DNA of 64,000 bases from positions 124,001-188,000 of the forward strand of contig NZ_OESS01000002.1 of the NCBI RefSeq assembly GCF_900240285.1. The letters are read 5' to 3'. Position 1 is the first letter of the stretch. Each line of letters opens with the position of its first letter. A model generated the notes under the pieces. That model saw only the letters and a list, made by a program, of their open reading frames with translations. It had not been told where the DNA came from and made no database searches. Below are positions 8,423 through 16,815 of this stretch, one piece after another. A program made the translations under genes and the position numbers. The stretch comes from Halobacillus sp. Marseille-P3879 (lineage in GTDB: Bacteria; Bacillota; Bacilli; Bacillales; Halobacillaceae).

Positions 8423-9955
8423 ATGAACTTAAGTGAGCAGTTGACACGCACTGCCGAAAGTGACCCGTTAAAAGAAGCTTACATATTTCAAGAAGAAAGT
8501 GTAAGTTACCGGGAATTTAACGCATCTGTTACTAAATTTGCTTCGAAGCTGACTAATTTAGGCTATGGAAAAGGGGATCATATTGCATTAGTAAGTGGGA
8601 ATAGTCCTCTGTTTATGATTGGTCTGTATGGTTCGCTTCGTGCTGGAGTCACAGTTATTCCGATTAATCCAACGTATACGATTGAAGAGATGGGTTATAT
8701 CTTAAAAAATGGGGACGTCAAAGGTATAATTACGATGGATCTTTTAATGGAGAAGTTTGAGCACATGGATTCAGATTTATCCATTCAGGATTATTTTGTC
8801 GGACATACAGGGGGAACTGCGGAAGAATCAAAATTAAACAGAAAAATGAAATCGTTTACAAAAGCAATCGAGGAAGGCGATTTAAACTATGAACCTCCCC
8901 AGCTTGAACAAGACGATGTAGCTGTTATCTTATATACTTCAGGAACAACTGGCAAACCAAAAGGGGCTATGCTGACTCATAAGAATCTTTACTCGAATGC
9001 TGCTGATGTAGCGGATTACCTTGAGATTTCAGCAGATGACCGTGTCATCGCGACTCTTCCAATGTTTCATGTGTTCTGTTTAACTGTTGCTTTAAATGCC
9101 CCGATTGTAAATGGAGGAACGGTATTGATTGTGCCTAAGTTCTCCCCTCCAGAAGTGTTTCAAGCCGCGGAACAGCATAAGGCAACGGTTTTTGCAGGTG
9201 TGCCGACCATGTACAATTATCTTCTGCAGACAGGGGAAGATAAGGTTCACACATTTGAAAATATGAGGATTTGTATTTCAGGGGGCTCTTCCCTGCCTGT
9301 TGCATTATTAAATGACTTTGAGAAGCATTTTAACGTCCGTGTTTCAGAAGGTTATGGACTCTCCGAAGCTTCACCGGTAACCACCTTTAATCCGTTAGAC
9401 CGGCCTCGTAAGCCGGGTTCTATTGGGACAAATATTAAGAACGTAGAAAACAAAGTAGTTGATGAGCTTGGGGAGGAGGTGCCAAATGGTGAAGTTGGGG
9501 AGTTAATTGTGCGGGGCCCCAATGTTATGAAAGGGTATTATAAACTTCCTGAAGAAACCGCTGTTACTATTCGCGATGGCTGGTTGTATACAGGGGATAT
9601 GGCACGACGGGATGATGAAGGCTATTTTTATATTGTAGACCGCAAAAAAGACATGATTCTAGTGGGCGGTTATAATGTCTACCCTCGGGAAGTAGAGGAA
9701 GTACTTTATAATCACCCGGATATTACGGAAGTGGCTGTGATTGGAGCGCCTGACCCTCAAAGCGGAGAGAGTGTAATAAGCTTTGTCGTTTCCTCTAACC
9801 CCGCTCTTCAGGAGCAAGAGCTGAAAGAATATTGCAAGGGTTCTTTAACGAAGTATAAACAGCCAAGTCGAATTCATTTTATGGAAGAGCTGCCGAAAAA
9901 TACAACAGGAAAAATTTTAAGGAAGAGTTTACGGGAAAAGCTGGCACAGCGCTGA
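8423..9955 (+). CDS. lcfB: Long-chain fatty-acid-CoA ligase LcfB
   Basis: Adenylate-forming enzyme that activates fatty acids to acyl-CoA for beta-oxidation. The AMP-binding P-loop YTSGTTGKPKGAMLTH, the GYGLSEASP motif, and the C-terminal YTGDMARRDDEGYFYIVDRK and catalytic-lysine region TGKILRK are all present. The start at 8423 (510 residues) is favoured because AGGGGAAGGGG precedes it and because the alternative ATG at 8381 would put the FadR operator inside the coding region. Closest to B. subtilis LcfB (YhfL), with the same neighbours. Confidence 0.95.
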   Translation: MNLSEQLTRTAESDPLKEAYIFQEESVSYREFNASVTKFASKLTNLGYGKGDHIALVSGNSPLFMIGLYGSLRAGVTVIPINPTYTIEEMGYILKNGDVKGIITMDLLMEKFEHMDSDLSIQDYFVGHTGGTAEESKLNRKMKSFTKAIEEGDLNYEPPQLEQDDVAVILYTSGTTGKPKGAMLTHKNLYSNAADVADYLEISADDRVIATLPMFHVFCLTVALNAPIVNGGTVLIVPKFSPPEVFQAAEQHKATVFAGVPTMYNYLLQTGEDKVHTFENMRICISGGSSLPVALLNDFEKHFNVRVSEGYGLSEASPVTTFNPLDRPRKPGSIGTNIKNVENKVVDELGEEVPNGEVGELIVRGPNVMKGYYKLPEETAVTIRDGWLYTGDMARRDDEGYFYIVDRKKDMILVGGYNVYPREVEEVLYNHPDITEVAVIGAPDPQSGESVISFVVSSNPALQEQELKEYCKGSLTKYKQPSRIHFMEELPKNTTGKILRKSLREKLAQR

Positions 9956-10008
9956 TTTTTGCTTATATGGGGAAGTACTTATTGCCATAAGCTGACAACA
10001 ACGCAATG

Positions 10009-10034
10009 TTTTGCGGAACACCGCAAAATCTTTT
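10009..10034 (+). terminator. Probable terminator of lcfB
   Basis: An 8-bp perfect stem TTTTGCGG/CCGCAAAA with loop AACA, followed by TCTTTT. The T-run is short but the stem is strong, and it precedes the putative small-RNA promoter. Confidence 0.6.
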
Positions 10035-10036
10035 CG

Positions 10037-10065
10037 GTGAAGTTGGAAAGTAGATATATTACAAT
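10037..10065 (+). promoter_or_regulatory. Possible promoter of the small RNA
   Basis: TACAAT at 10060-10065 is a fair -10 box. The hexamer 17 bp upstream, GTGAAG, is a poor -35. Transcription would start near 10072, just before the first hairpin of the RNA. Confidence 0.4.
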
Positions 10066-10071
10066 AAGAAT

Positions 10072-10263
10072 CAGATAAGCGATCATGCTTATTTGTTACA
10101 CACCATTTATGATTCGGTTTCATAAGTGGGTCAGTAATGTACGTTACTGATGAGTGGTGTGATAGAAAAGGCGAGAGCTTTTTCTCACATTAATTCCCTC
10201 ACTCAAAAGTTAACCAGTCGTCTCTTTGGCCAATGCTCCTCCCAGAGCATTGGCACTTTTTTT
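10072..10263 (+). ncRNA. Putative structured small RNA, about 190 nt
   Basis: No protein frame explains this stretch, but five stem-loops follow one another. (1) ATAAGC/GCTTAT at 10075-10092. (2) An outer helix CACACCA/TGGTGTG (10099-10105 with 10155-10161) encloses two hairpins, TTATGA/TCATAA and TCAGTAA/TTACTGA, forming a three-way junction. (3) AGAAAAGGC/GCTTTTTCT at 10164-10185 is closed by a GAGA tetraloop. (4) After a single-stranded stretch with TTCCCTC comes a 10-bp terminator GCCAATGCTC/GAGCATTGGC with C-rich loop CTCCCA and a T7 tract. The T-run is in plus-strand orientation, so it cannot serve the minus-strand gene next door. C-rich loops are typical of Gram-positive antisense RNAs that target ribosome sites. 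Family unknown to me. Confidence 0.6.
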
Positions 10264-10717
10264 ATTTAGGCTTTTGGTAGGTAATCATGAATTCTTCATT
10301 TGTTAAATAAAAGTCCCTTTCCGGCCGTTGAGGGAGTAAGTGAAGTCGATCCAGCTTATGATAGCTGATTCGTTTATACGGATCTAAATCAATGGTAGGA
10401 GCTTCACCCATCTGATTAATGTATAAGTCAACGGCCTGCTGAACCATATCCATTTCTTTAGCGAGATCATAATCCTCTTCTTCAAATAATTCATACGTTT
10501 CTTTCGACATATAATACCTCTTCTTCGGAATCCCCGCGATATAAGGGGAAAGCAGGTCATAATCAATGGTTAAGTCCTTGTTAATAATAACGCTTAGCGG
10601 TACTTCGTTTGGTTTTTTTTCAGCATACGTGTGTATAGCTTTACGGACATCATGGATGGATAAGTCCATTAATTTCAGCGGAGCTTTTTTCTGCGGTGTT
10701 TTCTTTTTTTTCCACAT
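10262..10717 (-). CDS. Conserved hypothetical protein, Bacillaceae type
   Basis: 151-residue basic-to-mixed cytoplasmic protein beginning MWKKKKTPQKK. There is no signal peptide, membrane helix or recognised catalytic motif. It contains a DVRKAIHTYAEKKP segment and a tyrosine-rich stretch around IPKKRYYMSKETYE. A strong ribosome site (AAGGAGG) precedes the ATG. It resembles small Bacillus proteins of unknown function (possibly the DUF3939 family, from memory and unverified). Monocistronic, convergent with the small RNA and divergent from comK. Confidence 0.75.
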   Translation of the reverse strand: MWKKKKTPQKKAPLKLMDLSIHDVRKAIHTYAEKKPNEVPLSVIINKDLTIDYDLLSPYIAGIPKKRYYMSKETYELFEEEDYDLAKEMDMVQQAVDLYINQMGEAPTIDLDPYKRISYHKLDRLHLLPQRPERDFYLTNEEFMITYQKPK

Positions 10718-10845
10718 TAATATTCCTCCTTATCCGCTTACGGAAAGTGCATATTTTTAATAATTATATCAGACGGTTAATATTTTTTAAGAATTTTTAG
10801 ACTTTTTTATCGGAATTTGGTAAATTAATAGAGGTAAGGTATAAA

Positions 10846-10863
10846 ACAGCTTTAGTAAGCTGT
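10846..10863. promoter_or_regulatory. Inverted repeat in the comK leader
   Basis: ACAGCTT-TAGT-AAGCTGT is a perfect 7-bp inverted repeat about 35 bp before the comK start. It could be a protein-binding site or a 5' UTR hairpin. I do not see clear ComK AT-boxes (AAAA-N5-TTTT) in this leader. Confidence 0.45.
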
Positions 10864-10898
10864 CTATTTCAAATGGAAGGGTGTTGAAAGGATTGGAC

Positions 10899-11408
10899 TT
10901 GATTTATAAAAAAGAATATGAAGTAAATCCGAGAACAATGGCACTTGTAGCAGGTTACGATAGTCAAGGGCAAATTATTACAGAAATTGTGGAATACGAT
11001 CAGCGTTTTTATCTATCTGATTACCCCGGTAAAATCGTTGATAATTCATGTCGTTATTTTGCCAGTAGTTTAGAAGGACGCATTTCTGGTACTAAGCAGG
11101 TGGCAGGCTTCACACACAAACCCCCAATTGTTATCTCCCAAACCATGGGCATGTATTTCTTTCCTATTATTTCCCCTAAACGTAAAGAATGTACCTGGAT
11201 TGCTCATAAGTATATTCGCTCTTATGAAGGAGAAATGGATCATTCAACGACGATTACATTCACTAACGGCGGATCTATTAATGTGCCGGTTTCAGTCGGT
11301 ATGATTTCAAACCAAGTCCAGCGCACAGCACAATTTCGTTTCACCCTGGAAGATCGTTTGAAGAATTCAATTCCACCGAATGACGTTGTCGCAGAGAACT
11401 ATGCATAA
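10899..11408 (+). CDS. comK: Competence transcription factor ComK, C-terminally short
   Basis: Recognised from the ComK core: YEVNPRTMALVAG, IVDNSCRYFASSLEGR, THKPPIVIS and QVQRTAQFRFTLEDRL, all aligning with B. subtilis ComK. ComK activates late competence genes. No ATG is available. I favour TTG at 10899, preceded by AAAGGA with a 6-base gap; GTG 10881, TTG 10884 and TTG 10893 are alternatives. The protein stops soon after the LEDRLKNSIPP segment, so it lacks about 25 C-terminal residues of B. subtilis ComK, including the FMLYP element bound by MecA. It may be unregulated by MecA, or inactive. Confidence 0.88.
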   Translation: MIYKKEYEVNPRTMALVAGYDSQGQIITEIVEYDQRFYLSDYPGKIVDNSCRYFASSLEGRISGTKQVAGFTHKPPIVISQTMGMYFFPIISPKRKECTWIAHKYIRSYEGEMDHSTTITFTNGGSINVPVSVGMISNQVQRTAQFRFTLEDRLKNSIPPNDVVAENYA

Positions 11409-11745
11409 GTTCAAGTATAATGGTTTCTACTTTTTTTCGTATGGCTGGATTAAAGTAATTCCGTTTTTCCTCATATCCATGAGCCAGGAATAAGAACGAA
11501 GTAAACGACTCGTTACGCCCTGCTTCTATAACCTGGATTTTTTGGGCATCCATTTGGGCTCTTAATGCTTTTCTTTCCTCTCTTGCTGTAAGCTCCATTT
11601 TTCCAAGCAGCTCCATATAAGGTTCTTTAATTTTAAATTCCCCAAGCTGAAAGTGCTTCCTGTCTTGACGGATGACTACGATTGCCATCGATAAGAAGAG
11701 ATATCGCAAAGCTGTTTCTAATTCATTCTTTTTTAACTGACGCAT
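11341..11745 (-). CDS. yhjD: YhjD-like conserved protein, SOS-box controlled
   Basis: 134-residue protein of unknown function with no signal or membrane helix. It is predicted helical, with an acidic/basic central segment (KMELTAREERKALRAQMDAQK) and a GYEEKRNYFNP motif shared, from memory, with B. subtilis YhjD. GGAGGAG precedes the ATG. The 3' end overlaps the comK 3' end by 68 bp on the opposite strand; the last ~22 residues lie in that overlap and could be non-conserved. The promoter (TATAAT on the minus strand) is overlapped downstream by a LexA box, so the gene is probably DNA-damage inducible. Confidence 0.78.
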   Translation of the reverse strand: MRQLKKNELETALRYLFLSMAIVVIRQDRKHFQLGEFKIKEPYMELLGKMELTAREERKALRAQMDAQKIQVIEAGRNESFTSFLFLAHGYEEKRNYFNPAIRKKVETIILELMHSSLRQRHSVELNSSNDLPG

Positions 11746-11763
11746 ACACTTCTCCTCCGAAAA

Positions 11764-11777
11764 CGAACGTTTGTTCT
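11764..11777. promoter_or_regulatory. LexA (SOS) box
   Basis: CGAACGTTTGTTCT matches the Bacillus LexA consensus CGAACRNRYGTTYG at nearly every position (GAAC-N4-GTTC core intact). On the minus strand a TATAAT lies directly upstream, so the box overlaps the transcription start of the yhjD-like gene. Confidence 0.82.
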
Positions 11778-11933
11778 ATATTATACCACGTTATTCTTAC
11801 GCATATGCAACCAATTTTTGTCGATTAAAAAATTATTCACGTGGGAAAACTGGATAACAGTGGGAAAGTCATGTGGTTTTTATTAAAATAGAACTACAGA
11901 AAGATTTGCTTGTCTGCGATAAGGGGAGCCGTT

Positions 11934-12581
11934 ATGAAGCTGGGAATGATTGATTTAGACGAGATTAAATATATGGCTGAAAATGATCGTTTATTTGAAT
12001 ACGCAATTGATCAACTAGAGCAGCTCGAACGATTTGGACCGTTACCTGGTATTTTACTGCCGCTTATAGAGGCGTTTTTACCGATTTTGCCGCTGGTGGC
12101 TTTTGTGCTTGCGAATTCAGTAGTGTATGGATTGTTTAAAGGATTTCTTTATTCTTATATTGGGGCTGTTACAGGAGCGGTACTCGTATTTTTGCTATCT
12201 AGAAAGCTTGGCCAGCAGCGCTTTTTTAATTTTGTCAGCCGTCATAAACAGGTGAAACGCGTAATGAATTGGGTGGAGGAGCATGGTTTCGGTCCGTTGT
12301 TTTTACTTATGTGCTTTCCTTTTTCGCCATCTTCTATTATTAATGTAGTATCCGGTCTATCTAACGTAAGCCGCCAGCAGTTTATTTTGGCAGCGGTTCT
12401 GGGCAAATCTGTAATGATCTTTACAATTGCCTATGTTGGCAGCAGTATCGCTTCGTTTGCTCAAAACCCTGTTAAATCAATTTTTGTCGGTGTCTGCATT
12501 TTTTCTTTCTGGATTGTTGGTAAATTGATTGAAAAAAGAATCCAACGTTCCTCAAAAGGACGGGTTTATCGCAGCGGTTAA
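11934..12581 (+). CDS. yhjE: TVP38/TMEM64 (DedA-like) membrane protein YhjE
   Basis: 215-residue integral membrane protein with about five hydrophobic segments. The SNARE-associated/TVP38 core is seen in GFLYSYIGAVTGAVLVFLLSR and the CFPFSPSSIINVVSGLSNVS loop. Members of this superfamily are implicated in lipid scrambling or transport; the substrate here is unknown. Start at 11934 is chosen because AAGGGGAG precedes that ATG; an in-frame TTG at 11910 is weaker. It is followed by signal peptidase, as in B. subtilis (yhjE-sipV). Confidence 0.85.
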   Translation: MKLGMIDLDEIKYMAENDRLFEYAIDQLEQLERFGPLPGILLPLIEAFLPILPLVAFVLANSVVYGLFKGFLYSYIGAVTGAVLVFLLSRKLGQQRFFNFVSRHKQVKRVMNWVEEHGFGPLFLLMCFPFSPSSIINVVSGLSNVSRQQFILAAVLGKSVMIFTIAYVGSSIASFAQNPVKSIFVGVCIFSFWIVGKLIEKRIQRSSKGRVYRSG

Positions 12582-12635
12582 AAAGGTCGATGAACGGGTA
12601 AGGTGTAATTAGTAACCTACCTGGAGGAAATCAAC

Positions 12636-13172
12636 ATGAAAAAATATGGGAAATTTGCTATGCTCGTCTTTGCAGCATTGATTGTAGCATTTGTATTTAA
12701 AACTTATTTGTTTGCAAGTTATATAGTTGATGGAGAATCAATGGAACCAACGTTGCACGATGGAAACTTACTAATGGTCAATAAGATCGCTTATGATTGG
12801 CAGGACATGGATCGAAGTGATGTTATTGTATTCCATGCTAATCAAGAAGAGGATTACGTAAAACGCGTCATCGGTTTACCCGGAGATGAAATTTCTTTTG
12901 AGAATGATACGCTGTACATTAATGGAGAAGCCGCAGCCGAACCTTATTTAGAACCCTTAAGGCCAAACGATGGAGAAGTCTTTACTGAGGATTTTACATT
13001 AGAAGAAGTAACGGGGGAAAAAGTGGTTCCTGAAGGCAAAATGTTCGTCATGGGGGACAACAGGCGTGATAGTTTAGACAGCCGTTCGTTTGGATTTGTC
13101 TCAAAAGAGCAGATTGTAGGGAAAGTAGATATTCGGTACTGGCCATTTTCTCAAATGGCTGTGCAGTTATAA
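12636..13172 (+). CDS. sipV: Type I signal peptidase (SipV-like)
   Basis: Membrane-anchored serine protease that removes Sec signal peptides on the outer face. One N-terminal transmembrane helix (residues ~7-27) is followed by the catalytic serine at residue 35 in GESMEPTL and the general-base lysine at residue 76 in DYVKRVIGLPGDE. The box VMGDNRRDSLDSRSFG is also intact. Length 178 fits the small Bacillus Sip enzymes. The location before addB matches sipV, but paralogues (SipS/T/U/W) share these motifs. Confidence 0.93.
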   Translation: MKKYGKFAMLVFAALIVAFVFKTYLFASYIVDGESMEPTLHDGNLLMVNKIAYDWQDMDRSDVIVFHANQEEDYVKRVIGLPGDEISFENDTLYINGEAAAEPYLEPLRPNDGEVFTEDFTLEEVTGEKVVPEGKMFVMGDNRRDSLDSRSFGFVSKEQIVGKVDIRYWPFSQMAVQL

Positions 13173-13202
13173 ACAAAGCCGCCTCGCCCGGGCGGCTTTG
13201 TT
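13172..13202 (+). terminator. Hairpin after sipV
   Basis: A strong 12-bp GC-rich stem AACAAAGCCGCC/GGCGGCTTTGTT. There is no long T-run after it, so termination may be partial. Confidence 0.65.
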
Positions 13203-13299
13203 GCGTAGTCTGCTTCTGTGTGTATAAGTAAAGTCGCTTCAATGTATTTTAGGAAAATGATAGGATAATAGATAAGAAGAAGTGAGGAGAGGTGAGCCC

Positions 13300-16200
13300 G
13301 TGGGCATTCAATTTTTACTTGGGCGTTCAGGCAGTGGAAAAGGCACGCGCTGCCTTGAGGAAATAAGATCACGATTAGCCGAGGAGCCTGGTGGTGCACC
13401 TATACTGTATATTGCCCCCGATCAAATGACGTTTCAGCAGGAATATACTCTGCTGACGCAGGGAGATATTGAAGGTTCGATCCGGGCTCAGGTTTTTAGT
13501 TTCTCACGGCTGGCCTGGCGTGTTTTGCAGGAAACGGGCGGGGGAACGAAGAAATTTATTAGTTCAACTGGTGTACAAATGATGCTCCGGAAAATTATAG
13601 AGGAACGGACTTCTGATTGGAAAGTTTTTCAGAAGGCCATTGAAAAACAAGGGTTCGTTGAACAATTAGAAAATATGATAACTGAATTTAAAAGGTATCA
13701 GGTAACGCCGGCTGCTCTTCATGCTCAAATGGAACAGATGGACCAATTTATGCATCGGACGAGCCATGAAGAAGGTTTACGCGATAAGCTGGATGATTTA
13801 ACTTACATTTATGACCGTTTAGTAGATGCTTTGCGGGAGCAGTACATTGATAGTGAAGATCAACTTCAGCTTTTATCTGAAAAAATTCCTGAAGCTGCGT
13901 TCTTAAACGATGCTGAAGTCTATATAGATGGATTTCATAGTTTTACCCCGCAGGAGTATACCGTTATAGAAGCATTACTTAAGAAATGTCGTAACGTTAA
14001 AGTTACATTAACCGCAGATAAACCTGCTAATGATGAAAGTGAAGAGCTCGATTTATTTCATGAAACGAATGAGACGTTTTTAAAATTGAGTCAGATGGCT
14101 GAAGAATCAGGGGCAGGGGTAGAGAAAGTAGAGATTCTTGATGAAAAGAGAGGACGTTTTGAAAACAGACCGGCCCTCCGTCATTTAGAGAAGTATTTTG
14201 ATCATCGCCCTGCCCCAGTGTTTGAAGGTGCTCCCCCGATTAAAATTGCTGAAGCTGTCCATCCCAGGGCTGAAGTAGAGGGGGCCGCTCAAGAGATTTT
14301 GCGTTTAGTTAGGGAAGAGGGTTACCGATATAAGGACATTGCCGTTCTCATACGTGAACCAAATGTGTATCATAGTTTGATTAACACGTTATTTGGAGAC
14401 TATGGAATTCCTGTCTTTATCGACGAAAAACGAACAATGCTGAATCACCCCTTAATCGAATTAATACGGTCAGGTCTCGATGTAGTTGAAGGGAATTTCC
14501 GTTATGATGCTGTGTTTCGTTTATTGAAAACAGGTTTTATTCCTTCTACTGACCGTCGTTATCCTTTGGATGAGGAAGCTATTGATGAAATTGAAAATTA
14601 TGTTCTTGAGTACGGCATCCGTAAAAGGGAGCGCTGGTTTAGTAAAGACCCATGGGTTTACCAACGGTTTAGAGGTTTTGAAAATGCTGCCCAAACTGAT
14701 GAGGAAAAAGACAAACAAGAGCGGATTAACGCGTACCGGTTTCAAATTACTCAAGTACTGGAACCGCTGGATCAGGAGCTCCGGGAAGCAGACACGATTG
14801 CCGAACGTGCGAAAGCGATCTATCAATGGCTTGACCGCTTACACGTACCTGCACAGTTAGAGAACTGGCGGGCTCATTATGATGAGCGAGGCGAAATCGA
14901 GAGGGGAAGGGAGCAAGAACAAGTATGGGATGAAGTTCTCCGCCTGTTAGATGAGGCCGTTGAAATTGCTGGTGATGAGAAAGTATCGCTGCAAGTGTTC
15001 AGAAATACGATAGAAAGCGGGCTTGAATCATTAACTTTCTCCCATGTACCGCCTAGCATGGATCATGTCGTTGTCGGAGATGTAGACCGATCTCGAATTA
15101 CAGGTATTAAAGCCTCGTTTTTACTCGGGGTTACAGACGGCGTATGGCCAATGAAACCGTCTGGTGACGGAATGATGTCGGAGAAAGAAAGAGAAATTTT
15201 ATCCGAAAGTGGTTTGCAGCTTGCGGAAGGGGCAGCCAGACAGCTGCTTGATGATCGTTTTTATATGTATTTGGCTTTAACAATGGCTAAAGACCACTTA
15301 TGGGTCAGTTACCCGTTAAGTAATGAAGAAGGTAAATCTAAAGTGGCCTCCCAGATCGTGCAGAGGCTGGATGAGCTTTTTCCTGAAATTAAAGAACACA
15401 TTACGCTCCAGGATGCTGATGACCTGTACGATGCAGAGCGTTTCATATCAACCCCTCTAAAAACCAGATCGGCATTGACTTCACAACTCGCTCGATATTT
15501 AAGAGGTTATCCAATTGAGAAGGTATGGTGGAATATTCTTAACTGGTATGTAGAAAATGAAGAAAGCGGAGGGCTGACGTACCACGTTCTCCAGAGTCTT
15601 TTTTATAGAAATAAACCTGTCCATTTATCAAAAAGCACGAAGGACCAGTTGTTTAGTGCTTCTGTAAAAACGAGTGTGTCACGGCTTGAGACGTATCATC
15701 GCTGTTCGTATCAGTACTTTGCTGGTCACAGTTTGAACTTGCAGGAACGAAAAACGTACAAGCTTGATGCACCTGATATCGGTCAGCTTTTTCATGAGGC
15801 ATTGAAGCAAATAACAGAGTGGGTGCAGCAGGAGGGACGTGACTTCTCTCAACTCGATCAGCGGGAAACCACAAGGTATGCAGAGAAAGCCACAAACCTG
15901 CTGGCTCCGATACTTCAAAATCAAATTCTTCACAGCTCCAACCGCCATCACTATATTAAATATAAGCTGCAGGGGGTTATCGCAAGAGCTGCATTTATAT
16001 TAAGCGAGCAGGCGAGAAAAAGTCATTTCTCACCTGTCGGACTCGAGCTCGGTTTTGGACTCGAGCAAAATTCAAAGCTTCCTCCATTAACGCTGGGGCT
16101 TCCTAATGGGCATGAGCTGATGCTGAGGGGGAGAATCGACCGCGTAGACCGTGCTTTAAATGAAGAAGAACTGTATCTGCGAATTATTGACTATAAATCC

Positions 16201-16815
16201 AGTGCTAAGGGCTTGGATTTAGTTGACGTGTATTATGGGCTTTCCTTGCAAATGCTGGCTTACCTGGATGTTGTTCTTTCCAATGCCGAGCATTGGCTTG
16301 GGTCGAAGGCTTTACCTGCTGGTGTTCTTTATTTCCATGTCCACAACCCAATGATTTCCGGAAAACAATTGATCTCAGATGATGAAATTGAGCAGGAAAT
16401 TTTTAAAAAGTTTAAAATGTCCGGGCTGCTTCTGGAAGATGAACAGCTCGTCTCCATGATGGACACCACTCTTGAAAAAGGAAGAAGCCAGATTGTACCC
16501 GCAGGATTAAAAGCAGACGGAGGGTTTTACAAAGGGTCTAAAACACTGGAGGATGAAAAGTTTGAGCAGCTCAGAGGATATATCCGCAAGCTGATGCAGG
16601 ACGCAGGTCAGCGGGTGACAGACGGCGAGGTGGCCTTGAATCCTTTTCTTAAAGATGATCAAGCTGCTTGTGATTACTGTTCATTCCGATCTGTTTGTCA
16701 ATTTGATCCATCACTTGAGGACCATAATTTCCGCAGGCTAAAGCATTTAAAGGAAGATGAAGTCATACAGCAGATGACACAGCGAAAGGAGAATGACCGT
16801 GGTCAGCTGGACTAA
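13300..16815 (+). CDS. addB: ATP-dependent helicase/deoxyribonuclease subunit B
   Basis: Subunit of the AddAB enzyme, the Gram-positive counterpart of RecBCD, which resects double-strand breaks until it meets Chi. The N-terminal P-loop LGRSGSGKG, the C-terminal RecB-family nuclease motif IDYKSS, and four cysteines for an iron-sulfur cluster (one in YHRCSYQY, three in CDYCSFRSVC) are present. The start is GTG 13300 with GAGGAGAGG upstream; the earlier in-frame ATG at 13282 lies before that site. Length 1171 residues is typical. It overlaps addA by 17 bp. Confidence 0.97.
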   Translation: MGIQFLLGRSGSGKGTRCLEEIRSRLAEEPGGAPILYIAPDQMTFQQEYTLLTQGDIEGSIRAQVFSFSRLAWRVLQETGGGTKKFISSTGVQMMLRKIIEERTSDWKVFQKAIEKQGFVEQLENMITEFKRYQVTPAALHAQMEQMDQFMHRTSHEEGLRDKLDDLTYIYDRLVDALREQYIDSEDQLQLLSEKIPEAAFLNDAEVYIDGFHSFTPQEYTVIEALLKKCRNVKVTLTADKPANDESEELDLFHETNETFLKLSQMAEESGAGVEKVEILDEKRGRFENRPALRHLEKYFDHRPAPVFEGAPPIKIAEAVHPRAEVEGAAQEILRLVREEGYRYKDIAVLIREPNVYHSLINTLFGDYGIPVFIDEKRTMLNHPLIELIRSGLDVVEGNFRYDAVFRLLKTGFIPSTDRRYPLDEEAIDEIENYVLEYGIRKRERWFSKDPWVYQRFRGFENAAQTDEEKDKQERINAYRFQITQVLEPLDQELREADTIAERAKAIYQWLDRLHVPAQLENWRAHYDERGEIERGREQEQVWDEVLRLLDEAVEIAGDEKVSLQVFRNTIESGLESLTFSHVPPSMDHVVVGDVDRSRITGIKASFLLGVTDGVWPMKPSGDGMMSEKEREILSESGLQLAEGAARQLLDDRFYMYLALTMAKDHLWVSYPLSNEEGKSKVASQIVQRLDELFPEIKEHITLQDADDLYDAERFISTPLKTRSALTSQLARYLRGYPIEKVWWNILNWYVENEESGGLTYHVLQSLFYRNKPVHLSKSTKDQLFSASVKTSVSRLETYHRCSYQYFAGHSLNLQERKTYKLDAPDIGQLFHEALKQITEWVQQEGRDFSQLDQRETTRYAEKATNLLAPILQNQILHSSNRHHYIKYKLQGVIARAAFILSEQARKSHFSPVGLELGFGLEQNSKLPPLTLGLPNGHELMLRGRIDRVDRALNEEELYLRIIDYKSSAKGLDLVDVYYGLSLQMLAYLDVVLSNAEHWLGSKALPAGVLYFHVHNPMISGKQLISDDEIEQEIFKKFKMSGLLLEDEQLVSMMDTTLEKGRSQIVPAGLKADGGFYKGSKTLEDEKFEQLRGYIRKLMQDAGQRVTDGEVALNPFLKDDQAACDYCSFRSVCQFDPSLEDHNFRRLKHLKEDEVIQQMTQRKENDRGQLD

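Noticed and set aside
10072-10263. 6S RNA as the identity of the small RNA
   Set aside because: The length fits, but 5' and 3' ends do not pair and there is no single long helix with a central bubble.
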